Below, piece by piece: positions 14,954 through 24,155 of a stretch of 36,759 nucleotides of DNA. A model generated the notes under the pieces. It was not told the origin of the DNA. It made no database searches and saw only the letters and a list, made by a program, of their open reading frames with translations. Source of the DNA: Streptomyces ficellus (GTDB lineage: Bacteria; Actinomycetota; Actinomycetes; Streptomycetales; Streptomycetaceae); assembly GCF_030406405.1 (NCBI RefSeq), contig NZ_JAUEPL010000060.1, positions 1 through 36,759 of the forward strand, given 5' to 3'. The position numbers were made by a program, and so were the translations under genes. Position 1 is the first letter of the stretch; every line of letters starts with the position of its first letter.

Positions 14954-16060
14954 ATGACAGCAGCAGGGAAGCACCAGGTGAGCCGGGCACAGACCCGGGG
15001 AAGCCGGCAAGGTCGAGCGGGCATCCGGGACGTGGCCGCCGCAGCCGGGGTCTCCATCACGACTGTCTCCGACGCGCTCAACGGCAAGGGCCGGCTCCCG
15101 GACGCCACCCGCCGCCATGTCCGCGAGGTCGCCGACCGGCTGGGTTACCGCCCTTCCGCAGCGGCCCGCACGCTCCGTACCGGCAAGTCCGGCCTCATCG
15201 GCCTGACCGTGACGACCTACGGGGATGAACCTTTCACCTTCACCGAATTCGCGTACTTCGCCGAGATGGCCAGGGCCGCCACCTCCGCCGCGCTCGCCCG
15301 CGGCTACGCCCTGGTCATCCTGCCCGCCACCTCACGCCATGACGTCTGGTCGAACGTCGCCCTCGACGGCACCGTCGTCATCGACCCCTCCGACCACGAC
15401 CCGGTGGTGACCGAGCTCGTCCGTCAGGGCCTGCCCGTCGTCTCCGACGGCCGCCCGGCCGGCACCCTCCCGGTCACCGCCTGGGTCGACAACGACCACG
15501 AAGCCGCCGTCCTCGACCTGCTCGACCATCTCGCCGCCGCCGGCGCCCGCCGGATCGGCCTGCTCACCGGTACCACCACCGACACCTACACCCGCCTGTC
15601 CACCACCGCGTACCTCAACTGGTGCGAGCGGGTCGGACAGGACCCGGTCTACGAGGCGTACCCCGCCCACGACCCGTGCGCGGGGGCCGTCGCGGCCGAC
15701 CGCCTGCTGGCACGCCCCGACCGCCCCGACGCCGTGTACGGGCTCTTCGATCCCAACGGCACCGACCTCCTCGCGGCGGCCCGTCGCTACGGGCTGCGCG
15801 TGCCGGACGATCTGCTGCTGGTCTGCTGCAGTGAATCCACCGTGTACGCCGCCACCGAGCCGCCCATCACCACCCTGTCGCTCAAGCCCCGCCGGATCGG
15901 CACCGCGGTCGTCCAGCTCCTCATCGACGCCATCGAGGGTGTCGACACGGAACGGCCGGTCGAGCAGGTGATACCGACGGAGCTGATCATCCGCACGTCC
16001 TCCCAGCGGCGCCCTCCTCGTACGACCGTCAGCCCTCCCCGGTCGCCGTCACAGGAATGA
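14954..16060 (+). CDS. LacI-family transcriptional regulator
   Basis: A 368-residue LacI/GalR-type regulator. The N-terminal helix-turn-helix is GIRDVAAAAGVSITTVSDAL (residues ~23-42) with the hinge region RLGYRPSAAARTLRTGKSGLIGL, then a periplasmic-binding-protein-like sensor domain (WVDNDHEAAVLDLLDHL, IGLLTGTT, DAVYGLFDPNGTDLLAAARR, LLLVCCSES). The effector is not evident. There is no sugar-transport operon next to it, so its target may be elsewhere; genes in this family often repress themselves. The last ~20 residues are basic and probably disordered. Confidence 0.9.
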   Translation: MTAAGKHQVSRAQTRGSRQGRAGIRDVAAAAGVSITTVSDALNGKGRLPDATRRHVREVADRLGYRPSAAARTLRTGKSGLIGLTVTTYGDEPFTFTEFAYFAEMARAATSAALARGYALVILPATSRHDVWSNVALDGTVVIDPSDHDPVVTELVRQGLPVVSDGRPAGTLPVTAWVDNDHEAAVLDLLDHLAAAGARRIGLLTGTTTDTYTRLSTTAYLNWCERVGQDPVYEAYPAHDPCAGAVAADRLLARPDRPDAVYGLFDPNGTDLLAAARRYGLRVPDDLLLVCCSESTVYAATEPPITTLSLKPRRIGTAVVQLLIDAIEGVDTERPVEQVIPTELIIRTSSQRRPPRTTVSPPRSPSQE

Positions 16061-16208
16061 CCAGGGGCGACGACCCATTCGGACCGGGGGGCCGGCCGCT
16101 GGCCCCGACCGGGACCAGACCGCGCCAATTGGGGCGAAACGGTCGGTGAACCCACGGTGCACCCGGATTCACCACCCCTGGTGCGTCACACAGCACAAGG
16201 CTCATTCC

Positions 16209-16214
16209 TATGAT
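16209..16214 (+). promoter_or_regulatory. Candidate -10 upstream of the phosphoesterase gene
   Basis: TATGAT with a weak -35 (GTCACA) 18 bases upstream. Transcription from here would give a ~70-base leader containing an 8-base-stem hairpin at 16229-16256 (GCGGACCG / CGGTCCGC, 12-base loop) before the ribosome site. Confidence 0.35.
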
Positions 16215-16292
16215 GGGCGGACGACACCGCGGACCGCCCCGACCAGGCCGGTCCGCCAGGTGTAGGGCGTCGCGACGGTGGTGGAGGGGTCG

Positions 16293-17372
16293 ATGACTCA
16301 GGGGGCCGGTCAAGGACCCGTGGTGCGGACGGCGACGTTGCGCGACTTCCGCGTACCGCCGTACGCCCAGGTGCCCGTGCAGGGTCACACCGTTCACCCC
16401 GGCAACGCCTTCCCCGAGGGGGAGTTGCCGGAGGGCTACACGCCCACCGAGCGCGATCTGCCGGTGATCAACCGGGGCGACACCGTCCAGGTTTCCGTCA
16501 CTCCCGCCGAGGTCCCGGCCCCGGCCCCCGCGTCGCCCGCTCCCGAGAACGGCCCCGGTCCTCTCTACGTCGTGGGTGACGTCCACGGCTACCTCGACGA
16601 GCTCCTGGACGCCCTGCACCACCAGGGCCTCATCGACGCCGAAGGACACTGGGCCGCGGGCAACGCCCGCCTGTGGTTCCTCGGAGACTTCACCGACCGA
16701 GGCCCCGACGGCATCGGCGTCATCGACCTGGTCATGCGGCTGTCCGCCGAGGCCGCCGCCGCGGGCGGGTACTGCAAGGCTCTGATGGGCAATCACGAAT
16801 TGCTGCTCATCGGCGCCAAGCGGTTCGCCGACACCCCGGTCAACTCCGGTGCCGGCACGGCGACCTTCCAGGCCGCCTGGCTCCTCAACGGCGGCCAGAA
16901 GAGCGACATGGACCGCCTCCAGGACGTCCACCTCCAGTGGATGTCGCGGCTCGACGCCGTGGTCGAGGAGGACGGGCACCTGCTGCTGCACTCCGACACC
17001 ACCGCCTACCTGGAGTACGGCTCCACGATCGAGGACGTCAACGACACCGTCCACGACATCCTCACGCGCAGCGACGCCGACGAGTGCTGGGACTTGTTCC
17101 GCAAGCTCACCAAGCGCTTCGCGTTCCGCGACGAGGGCGGTCCCACGGCCGTCCAGGAGCTGCTGGCGGCCTACGGCGGTCAGCGCGTCGTCCATGGCCA
17201 CAGCCCGATTCCGTATCTCCTCGGCGAGGTGGGTTCCGAGGACGGCGAGGACGGCGCAGGCCCGTCGGTGGAAGGGCCGCACGTGTACGCGGACGGGCTA
17301 GCGATCGCCATGGACGGCGGTGTCACCATGGCCGGAAAGCTGCTGGTCGTCCGACTGCCGCTGCCTCACTGA
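16293..17372 (+). CDS. PPP-type metallophosphoesterase (Ser/Thr phosphatase-like)
   Basis: A 359-residue calcineurin-like phosphoesterase. All metal-site motifs of PPP phosphatases are present in order: GDVHGY (~residue 95), GDFTDRG (~130), GNHE (~170), LLHSDTT (~235), and VHGHSP (~300). A ~90-residue N-terminal extension, Pro/Ala-rich at its end, precedes the domain. It probably dephosphorylates a protein or nucleotide; bacterial homologues include PrpA-like and Ap4A-cleaving types. ATG at 16293 is preferred over GTG at 16278 because GGAGGGG sits 3-9 bases upstream of it. A two-helix membrane protein follows after 147 bases on the same strand. Confidence 0.85.
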   Translation: MTQGAGQGPVVRTATLRDFRVPPYAQVPVQGHTVHPGNAFPEGELPEGYTPTERDLPVINRGDTVQVSVTPAEVPAPAPASPAPENGPGPLYVVGDVHGYLDELLDALHHQGLIDAEGHWAAGNARLWFLGDFTDRGPDGIGVIDLVMRLSAEAAAAGGYCKALMGNHELLLIGAKRFADTPVNSGAGTATFQAAWLLNGGQKSDMDRLQDVHLQWMSRLDAVVEEDGHLLLHSDTTAYLEYGSTIEDVNDTVHDILTRSDADECWDLFRKLTKRFAFRDEGGPTAVQELLAAYGGQRVVHGHSPIPYLLGEVGSEDGEDGAGPSVEGPHVYADGLAIAMDGGVTMAGKLLVVRLPLPH

Positions 17373-17430
17373 GCGCAACCACGGCAGTCGATTTCCGGAA
17401 TTCCTCTGTCACCCCTTGCCGTAACCGCTC

Positions 17431-17436
17431 TACCAT
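17431..17436 (+). promoter_or_regulatory. Candidate -10 for the membrane protein gene
   Basis: TACCAT with TGTCAC 18 bases upstream (17407-17412) as a poor -35. It lies in the 147-base gap before the membrane protein gene, suggesting it is transcribed independently of the phosphoesterase. Confidence 0.35.
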
Positions 17437-17519
17437 CGGTACTTCCGTAGCAGGCTCTCCTCCGTTTCTGCCGAACTGCCCGTTCTACGCGGGCAAACAG
17501 GCTTACGGAGCATCGGGGG

Positions 17520-18344
17520 ATGCACATGAACAGCGCTCCGCACCTGCTGACCGAGGACCGCGCCGAGTACGAGCGCATCCTCGACGACGCACTGCGCAAC
17601 GCGCACGACCGTCCTGACCTCGCCGGGATCGGGCAGCGGCTCAACACCGAGCAGCTGCGCACCATGGCCCTGAACGCAACCGCGCTGATCTCCGCGGCCG
17701 CCGCCGCGGAGTACGACCACTTCGTCAAGGTGCGCGAGGAATCGCGCACGCCCACCGCGGTGTCCGCAATCAACTCCGTGCTGACTCCGGCCGGTGACGA
17801 CGCCGAGGCCGGCCCGGGGGCCGGAGTCGGGGTTGTCGTCACCGTACTGGCACCGGTTCTGGCCGGTACGGCGGCCGTCATCTTCCTGCTCGTGGGCTAC
17901 ATCCTGAAGATGCTCGACCCGTCGCCTTCCATCGCCGATCCGCTGCTCGCGGCGGGCTGGTTCTTCGGGGCGGTGACGGCGATCGGCATCCTGGCTGCCG
18001 CGATCGGCCTGCTGGTCACGGCCCTGCGCAACAGCTCCACCCAGGTGCAGGCTCAGGAGCCGGGAGGGGAGCTCCCCGATGAGGTCGCCCGCGCCAGGGA
18101 GGCATGGCGTCACGCCTTGCTGGAACGGGGCATCATGCCGTTCCTCCGGGACGCGCTGGCCGATCCGAGCGCGGACCCGGTCTCGGGGGTGCCTCCGCAC
18201 CACGTCAGCCGGATTCCGAAGGTCGGTTACAGCGGACCGGAGTTCTCCAGCCCCAGCGAGGGCGGTTCGGGCCCACGGCCGACGTTCACCAGCCCCGACT
18301 TCACCAGCCCGGAGTTCGGCGGCCCCGAGCACCAGCCGGACTGA
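17520..18344 (+). CDS. Two-helix membrane protein of unknown function
   Basis: Not recognised as a named family. The 274-residue protein has a charged, probably helical N-terminal ~95 residues (HLLTEDRAEYERILDDAL..., LNTEQLRTMALNATALISAA), two membrane segments (about 102-130 and 142-168), a cytosolic helical part with ARAREAWRHALLERGIMPFLRD, and a disordered C-terminus with the repeat F-S/T-S-P-D/E (PEFSSP, PTFTSPDFTSPEF). The start could be ATG 17520 (GGAG 9 bases upstream) or ATG 17526 (GGGGA 5 upstream). It follows a PPP phosphatase; the Ser/Thr-Pro tail could be a phosphorylation target, but this is speculation. Confidence 0.8.
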   Translation: MHMNSAPHLLTEDRAEYERILDDALRNAHDRPDLAGIGQRLNTEQLRTMALNATALISAAAAAEYDHFVKVREESRTPTAVSAINSVLTPAGDDAEAGPGAGVGVVVTVLAPVLAGTAAVIFLLVGYILKMLDPSPSIADPLLAAGWFFGAVTAIGILAAAIGLLVTALRNSSTQVQAQEPGGELPDEVARAREAWRHALLERGIMPFLRDALADPSADPVSGVPPHHVSRIPKVGYSGPEFSSPSEGGSGPRPTFTSPDFTSPEFGGPEHQPD

Positions 18345-18390
18345 CCATTCCCCCGCCGGCCCACCTCACCGGAAAAGCGTGGCGGTGGCC

Positions 18391-18406
18391 TGTTTCACGT
18401 GAAACG
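18391..18406. promoter_or_regulatory. parS: parS site
   Basis: TGTTTCACGTGAAACG matches the 16-base parS consensus at 15 positions, with a perfect 14-base core at 18392-18405. Confidence 0.92.
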
Positions 18407-18412
18407 AACAGA

Positions 18413-18428
18413 CGTTTCACGTGAAACA
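18413..18428. promoter_or_regulatory. parS: parS site
   Basis: CGTTTCACGTGAAACA matches the parS consensus at 15 of 16 positions, core at 18414-18427. Its centre is 22 bases from the previous site, about two helical turns, so both would face the same side of the DNA. Confidence 0.92.
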
Positions 18429-18456
18429 GGCCCTCCTCACCGCAGGCCGGGCTCCG

Positions 18457-20238
<1,782 letters not shown>

Positions 20239-20248
20239 TGTGACCTAC

Positions 20249-20358
20249 TCCCTACGCCGGCATTACCCGGTAACAGGTTCGGCGGTCGACGCAGCGGTTT
20301 CCGTACACTTTTGTACGGATATCAGCGCCCTCTCAGCCCGGTGCTCCGAGCTCCCGCG
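20249..20358 (-). ncRNA. TPP riboswitch (THI element) of thiC
   Basis: On the minus strand, reading from 20358 down: GGGAGC, then GGGCTGAGAGGGCGCTGAT (P2 and the CUGAGA loop), a P3 arm, and the pyrophosphate-sensor half GAACCTGTTACCGGGTAATG followed by CCGGCGTAGGGA. These are the conserved TPP-aptamer blocks in the right order. A 9-base-pair hairpin (TCCGTACA / TGTACGGA arms, 20300-20319) extends P3. The aptamer ends 11 bases before the thiC ATG with the Shine-Dalgarno at its edge, which points to control of translation initiation by TPP. Confidence 0.95.
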
Positions 20359-20426
20359 TGTGCAAAGGTGCCACCACGCTAACGCCATCCCGGCCGCGCT
20401 GAACAGAGGGCCCCGGTCGTTCTTGC

Positions 20427-20432
20427 GATGAT
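20427..20432 (+). promoter_or_regulatory. Candidate -10 for leaderless YibE/F transcript
   Basis: GATGAT has A at -11 and T at -7 relative to the GTG at 20439; there is no Shine-Dalgarno. No clear -35. Confidence 0.4.
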
Positions 20433-20438
20433 CGGTCG

Positions 20439-21773
20439 GTGACTTCCTCGCAGCAGACCCCCGAGCCGGCCGGACAGGCGCATGGTCATACCCACAGCCA
20501 TGCGCACAGCCACGGCCCCGCCGCGCCCGTGTCCAAGCATCTGCGCAAGGTCATCGCGGCGGTACTGATCCCCTTCGCCACCGCGGTACTCGTCGGACTC
20601 GCCGTCCTGTGGCCCGGCGGCGCCCCGGCACACGAGCGCACAGGGGTCGGCTTCGACCGGCAGACCGAGCAGGGCAAGGTCGTCCAGGTCGAGAAGGTGG
20701 ACTGCAGGGACGTGAACGCCGCGCAGGTCCCACCTACCGGTGACACGACGACGCCCGAGGGGCGCGAGGCGGTCAACGCGCAGCAAGGGCAGTGCGCCAA
20801 GGCGACGGTCGAGGTCACCACGGGCAAGGACAAGGGCCGGCGGTTCGTGGAGATCGTGCAGCCGGACGCGCCGCGCCAACTGGACGAGGGCCAGGGGGTG
20901 GTAGTGGCGTACGCCCCCGACGCCCCACGTGACCTGCAGTATTCAGTGACCGACGTGAACCGCAAGGTGCCGATGGCCTTGCTCGCCGGGATCTTCGCGC
21001 TGGCGGTCGTGGCGGTCGGCCGGATGCGCGGGGTGATGGCGCTGATCGCGCTCGCGGTGAGCTTTGCCGTACTGACCCTCTTCATTCTCCCGGCGATCCT
21101 CCAGGGCTCGAACCCCCTGGTCGTGGCGGTGATCGGGTCGAGCGCCATCATGCTGATCGCGCTCTACAGCTGTCACGGCCTGACCGCCCGGACGTCAGTG
21201 GCGGTCATCGGAACGCTGATCTCCCTCCTGCTGATCGGCCTGTTGGGCTCGCTCTTCATCGGCTGGGCGTCACTGACCGGCAACACCGACGACAACACGG
21301 GCCTCATCCATGGCCTTTACCCGAACATCGACATGTCCGGTCTGCTGCTGGCCGGAGTCATCATCGGCTCGCTGGGTGTGCTCGACGATGTGACCGTGAC
21401 CCAGACGTCGGCGGTGTGGGAGCTGCACCAGGCGGATCCGACCATGGGGCCGCGGGGCCTGTATCGGGCGGGTATCCGGATCGGCCGTGATCACATCGCT
21501 TCAGTGGTGAACACCCTGGTGCTGGCGTACGCGGGCGCTGCCCTCCCCCTGCTTCTGCTGTTCTCGATCGCTCAGAGCAGCGTGGGGACGGTGGCCAACA
21601 GTGAACTGGTCGCGGAAGAAATCGTGCGGACCTTGGTGGGTTCGATCGGTCTGGTGGCCTCGGTGCCCGTGACGACCGCCCTGGCTGCCCTGGTGGTCTC
21701 GGCGGACCGGCCGGGAGGCACGGTGACGGCGGTGGTACGTGGTGGGGGACGGGGCCGCCGCCGTAAGAAGTAG
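20439..21773 (+). CDS. YibE/F family membrane protein
   Basis: A 444-residue polytopic membrane protein of the YibE/F-like family, whose function is not established. The N-terminus is His-rich (HGHTHSHAHSHG, residues ~15-26), then one membrane helix (~38-58), an extracytoplasmic domain of ~120 residues, and about seven further helices. Family landmarks are DDVTVTQTSAVWEL, GIRIGRDHIASVVNTLVLAYAGAALP and the C-terminal arginine/lysine tail GGGRGRRRKK. The His-rich stretch suggests metal binding, which is inference. It is divergent from thiC with the riboswitch in between. Confidence 0.88.
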   Translation: MTSSQQTPEPAGQAHGHTHSHAHSHGPAAPVSKHLRKVIAAVLIPFATAVLVGLAVLWPGGAPAHERTGVGFDRQTEQGKVVQVEKVDCRDVNAAQVPPTGDTTTPEGREAVNAQQGQCAKATVEVTTGKDKGRRFVEIVQPDAPRQLDEGQGVVVAYAPDAPRDLQYSVTDVNRKVPMALLAGIFALAVVAVGRMRGVMALIALAVSFAVLTLFILPAILQGSNPLVVAVIGSSAIMLIALYSCHGLTARTSVAVIGTLISLLLIGLLGSLFIGWASLTGNTDDNTGLIHGLYPNIDMSGLLLAGVIIGSLGVLDDVTVTQTSAVWELHQADPTMGPRGLYRAGIRIGRDHIASVVNTLVLAYAGAALPLLLLFSIAQSSVGTVANSELVAEEIVRTLVGSIGLVASVPVTTALAALVVSADRPGGTVTAVVRGGGRGRRRKK

Positions 21774-21803
21774 TCGCCGCGAGACGTCACCTGAGATTCC
21801 GCG

Positions 21804-21886
21804 CAGACTCCGCATGGCAGCCCGCGTCAGACTCCGCATGGCAGCCCGCGTCAGACTCCGCGTGAGAAAGATCCGCGTGAGAAAGG
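21804..21886 (+). repeat. Short tandem repeats after the YibE/F gene
   Basis: A 24-base unit beginning CAGACTCCGCATGGCAGCCC is present at 21804-21827 and 21828-21851 (identical), with a 12-base partial third copy. It runs into a 15-base unit TCCGCGTGAGAAAGA at 21857-21871 and 21872-21886. They fill the gap before the ssgA stop codon. Confidence 0.9.
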
Positions 21887-21897
21887 GCGGCGCGGTG

Positions 21898-22332
21898 TCA
21901 GCCGGCGTTCTCCTCCGCGAGGATCCGGCCCAGCGCCTCCTCCAGGTCCTCCTCGAACTCCCCGAGCGCGCGCTCCTGCCCCAGGGGCACGAGCTTGTCG
22001 GTGCGGTCGAGAAAGGCCACCAGCGGTGGCGCACTGGCCCGGAACAGCGCGCGATCGGCGCCGACCTGTAGCCGGATGCTCACATCCGACAGGTCTCCCA
22101 CACCGGTGGGCGCGATGTGCACATCGCCGTCACCACTGGGCGCGTTGATGCCGTCCAGAAGCAATTCCCTGCCGAACGCCCACGTCACGGGCGCGTCGCC
22201 GGGGAGGTGGAACGTCATCCGCACCGCGAAGGGGTCTCTCGTCTCGTAACCGAGCTCGACCGGAATCCGGAAGGAGAGCTCCTCCGAAACGACGAAGCTC
22301 ATCAGGACTTCGGCCTGAACTGACTCGCGCAT
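21898..22332 (-). CDS. ssgA: Sporulation-specific cell division protein SsgA
   Basis: A 144-residue member of the SsgA-like (SALP) family, found only in morphologically complex actinomycetes. It closely resembles what I recall of S. coelicolor SsgA: MRESVQAEV start, SEELSFRIPVEL, IRMTFHLPGDAPVTW-like segment, GRELLLDG, SGDGDVHI, and LDRTDKLVPLGQE. SsgA acts at the membrane to mark septum and germination sites and recruits SsgB/FtsZ for sporulation division. ATG at 22332 (MRES) is chosen to fit the family; ATG at 22335 directly before is equally possible. It lies 138 bases downstream of ssgR, on the same strand. Confidence 0.93.
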   Translation of the reverse strand: MRESVQAEVLMSFVVSEELSFRIPVELGYETRDPFAVRMTFHLPGDAPVTWAFGRELLLDGINAPSGDGDVHIAPTGVGDLSDVSIRLQVGADRALFRASAPPLVAFLDRTDKLVPLGQERALGEFEEDLEEALGRILAEENAG

Positions 22333-22357
22333 CATGTACCCCGCAGTGGATGAGGCA

Positions 22358-22377
22358 GTTGTGAACAACAGCTGTTG
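22358..22377. promoter_or_regulatory. Overlapping palindromes upstream of ssgA, candidate SsgR operator
   Basis: GTTGTGAACAAC (22358-22369) and CAACAGCTGTTG (22366-22377) are perfect or near-perfect dyads sharing four bases, 26-45 bases before the ssgA start. SsgR, encoded just upstream, is the known direct activator of ssgA in S. coelicolor. Assigning this site to it is inference. Confidence 0.5.
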
Positions 22378-22470
22378 AAGATCATCAATGAAAACGGCCA
22401 GGAATGATCCGTACCGGCCTGCACGGCGCCATCGTCCTGTACAGCACCCAGGATCACAAGGAGTGATTTT

Positions 22471-23244
22471 TCAGATACTGATAGAGAACACGAGCGAACC
22501 GAACAGCCTCCCGATGTCGAGCCGTAGTCGGTGGACCGCGGGCAACAGGCGTTCTTCCTGGTGAAGCGGCACGGAGATGGCCATCACCGCGGCTGCGGAA
22601 CCGGCCGCGACGGGGACGGCGGCACAGACGGTACCGAGCGCGTATTCCTGTCGCTCCACAACCGGCTGCATCCGTTCCGTGGCCTCCAGCCGCTCAAGCA
22701 GCGTCCGTCCGTCACACACCGTGTACGGAGTGATCGGCTGCACGGGGTGTCGGTCCAGGTGATCCCGGCGCGCCCTCTCGTCGAGCTGGCTGAGCAGACA
22801 CTGGCCGATGGCATGAGCGTGGCCGGTTTCGCGGAAGTCGGCCCACTCGTCGACGGCGGGTGCCGCGGGGGTGTCGGCGACGGCGACGAGCTCGATCTCG
22901 CCGTCTTCGTAGACCGCGAAGTAGACAGGGACGCCGATGGTGTCGCGCCAGTGCGCCAATGAGTTTGCGATCTTGCTGCGACGATTCTGCGCGGCTCCGC
23001 CCGCTAGTTGCCCTACCGCGTCACCGAGGAGGAACACGCCGTTGTCCCGGCGTAGATAGCCCTCATGCGTCAGGGTGCGCAGAAGGTGGTAGGCGGTGGG
23101 AAGCGGCAGGTGCGTCTCGCGCGCGAGCTGCTTCGCTGGGGCCCCGTCGGCATGAGAACCCACGGCTTCCAGCAGCCTCAGTGCACGCTGCACAGAGGCG
23201 ATCAAGGTAGGGGCAGCGGTAGCGGAATTCGGTGGCGTGGCCAA
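22471..23244 (-). CDS. ssgR: IclR-family activator of ssgA
   Basis: A 257-residue IclR-type regulator. The N-terminal winged helix includes LIASVQRALRLLEAVG, APAKQLARETHLPLPTAYHLLRTL and GYLRR (landmarks in parts); the C-terminal ligand domain has VPVYFAVYEDGEIELVAVADTP, ETGHAHAIGQCLLSQL and AVPVAAG. Position directly upstream of ssgA identifies it as SsgR, which activates ssgA in S. coelicolor and is needed for sporulation. The start is a TTG at 23244 with GGGGGTG 5 bases upstream; no ATG/GTG near the conserved N-terminus in frame was seen. A rare start codon may keep its level low. Confidence 0.92.
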   Translation of the reverse strand: MATPPNSATAAPTLIASVQRALRLLEAVGSHADGAPAKQLARETHLPLPTAYHLLRTLTHEGYLRRDNGVFLLGDAVGQLAGGAAQNRRSKIANSLAHWRDTIGVPVYFAVYEDGEIELVAVADTPAAPAVDEWADFRETGHAHAIGQCLLSQLDERARRDHLDRHPVQPITPYTVCDGRTLLERLEATERMQPVVERQEYALGTVCAAVPVAAGSAAAVMAISVPLHQEERLLPAVHRLRLDIGRLFGSLVFSISI

Positions 23245-23373
23245 AGGTCACCCCCAGGCATTACGCCCAGTTCAGTCGTACAAACCGCTGGTAGGGCGTT
23301 TGCCAACCCCTTGATTCCAAGGGCAGCGGAGGCTTGCCACTCTAATGGCAGCCTCCGTTCGGGGTGAGGTTTC

Positions 23374-23398
23374 GCCCGGGCCGTTCCCCCGCCCGGGC
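23374..23398 (-). terminator. GC-rich hairpin downstream of the DUF5326 gene
   Basis: GCCCGGGC at 23374-23381 and again at 23391-23398 can pair over 8 bases with a 9-base loop. It lies 40 bases after the stop codon of the minus-strand DUF5326 gene. No T-run. Confidence 0.5.
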
Positions 23399-23438
23399 TA
23401 ACGGCCGGGCGGATGGCCGGGATTTCCGTACGCCCGTG

Positions 23439-23657
23439 TCACCAGTCGCCGCTGGACGACGAGGACGACATGAACTTCCGTACGACGTAAATGAGTCCAC
23501 CGACGAGGACGACGAACACCAGCACCTTGAACAGCAGACCGATCAGGACACTCATCACCGTCCCGATCACACCACCGAAGACCACCAGGGCGATGAGAGG
23601 TATGGCGATCCACTTCACCCACCACGGCATTCCCGTAAGAAATTCCCGTACCGCCAT
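23439..23657 (-). CDS. DUF5326 family small membrane protein
   Basis: A 72-residue protein: MAVREFLTGMPWWVKWIAIPL, then two hydrophobic segments (about 13-40 and 42-62) and a Ser-rich acidic tail SSSSSSGDW. It matches the small Streptomyces-specific family annotated as DUF5326, of unknown function. ATG at 23657 has GAGG 8 bases upstream. It is next to ssgR but has its own intergenic regions on both sides. Confidence 0.82.
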   Translation of the reverse strand: MAVREFLTGMPWWVKWIAIPLIALVVFGGVIGTVMSVLIGLLFKVLVFVVLVGGLIYVVRKFMSSSSSSGDW

Positions 23658-23786
23658 CGCCCTACCTCATCTCTCGTGATATTTCAGACCTTGGTCACTC
23701 GATGCTAGGGGCCGGGCGCCGCGCGCGGGCGTTGCCCAGCCCTCGATCTGCCCTGATCCGTCCCCTAGGGAACCGGGGGCGGCGGC

Positions 23787-24104
23787 TCAGCTCTCGGGAG
23801 GAGAGAAGACCACCATCACCCGCAGGTCCTCGGTGATGTGGTGGAACTTGTGCGGCACTCCGGCCGGCACATACACCACACTGCCCCGCCCCACCCGCGT
23901 CGTCTCCATCCCCACCGTGATCGAGGCACGCCCACTGACGACGAAGTACACCTCGTCCTCCTTGTGCGGCTGCTGCGGGTCGAGCTGCCCGGCGTCGAGC
24001 GCGTACAGGCCCACCGACATGTTCCGCTCGCGAAGGAACTGCAGATACGCGCCATCATGGGCGGCGCGCTCCGCCTCCAGCTCATCCAGTCGGAATTCCT
24101 TCAT
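23787..24104 (-). CDS. Cupin domain-containing protein
   Basis: A 105-residue single-domain cupin. The two metal-site motifs are visible: PHKEDEVYFVVSGRASITVG (cupin 1, with His and Glu ligands) and YVPAGVPHKFHHITEDLRVMVVF (cupin 2, His ligand; shown as a landmark). Such small cupins are sugar isomerases, dioxygenases or binding proteins, and the substrate cannot be told. ATG at 24104 (MKEFRLDELEAE) is chosen where conserved sequence starts, with GGGGCGGA upstream; the frame continues to 24155 without support and would overlap the divergent holin promoter. Confidence 0.85.
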   Translation of the reverse strand: MKEFRLDELEAERAAHDGAYLQFLRERNMSVGLYALDAGQLDPQQPHKEDEVYFVVSGRASITVGMETTRVGRGSVVYVPAGVPHKFHHITEDLRVMVVFSPPES

Positions 24105-24155
24105 CGCCCGTCCGCCCCTGCACTTGGTCCGATCATGTCTGCCACGATCAGACAC

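Larger units (their letters stand above)
18387..18432. terminator. Perfect 20-base-pair inverted repeat made of two parS sites
   Basis: The arm at 18387-18406 (GGCCTGTTTCACGTGAAACG) is exactly complementary to 18413-18432, with a 6-base loop AACAGA. It sits between convergent genes (membrane protein and thiC), so an RNA hairpin here could end transcription from both sides although no T-run follows. Each arm is itself a parS palindrome. Confidence 0.7.
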
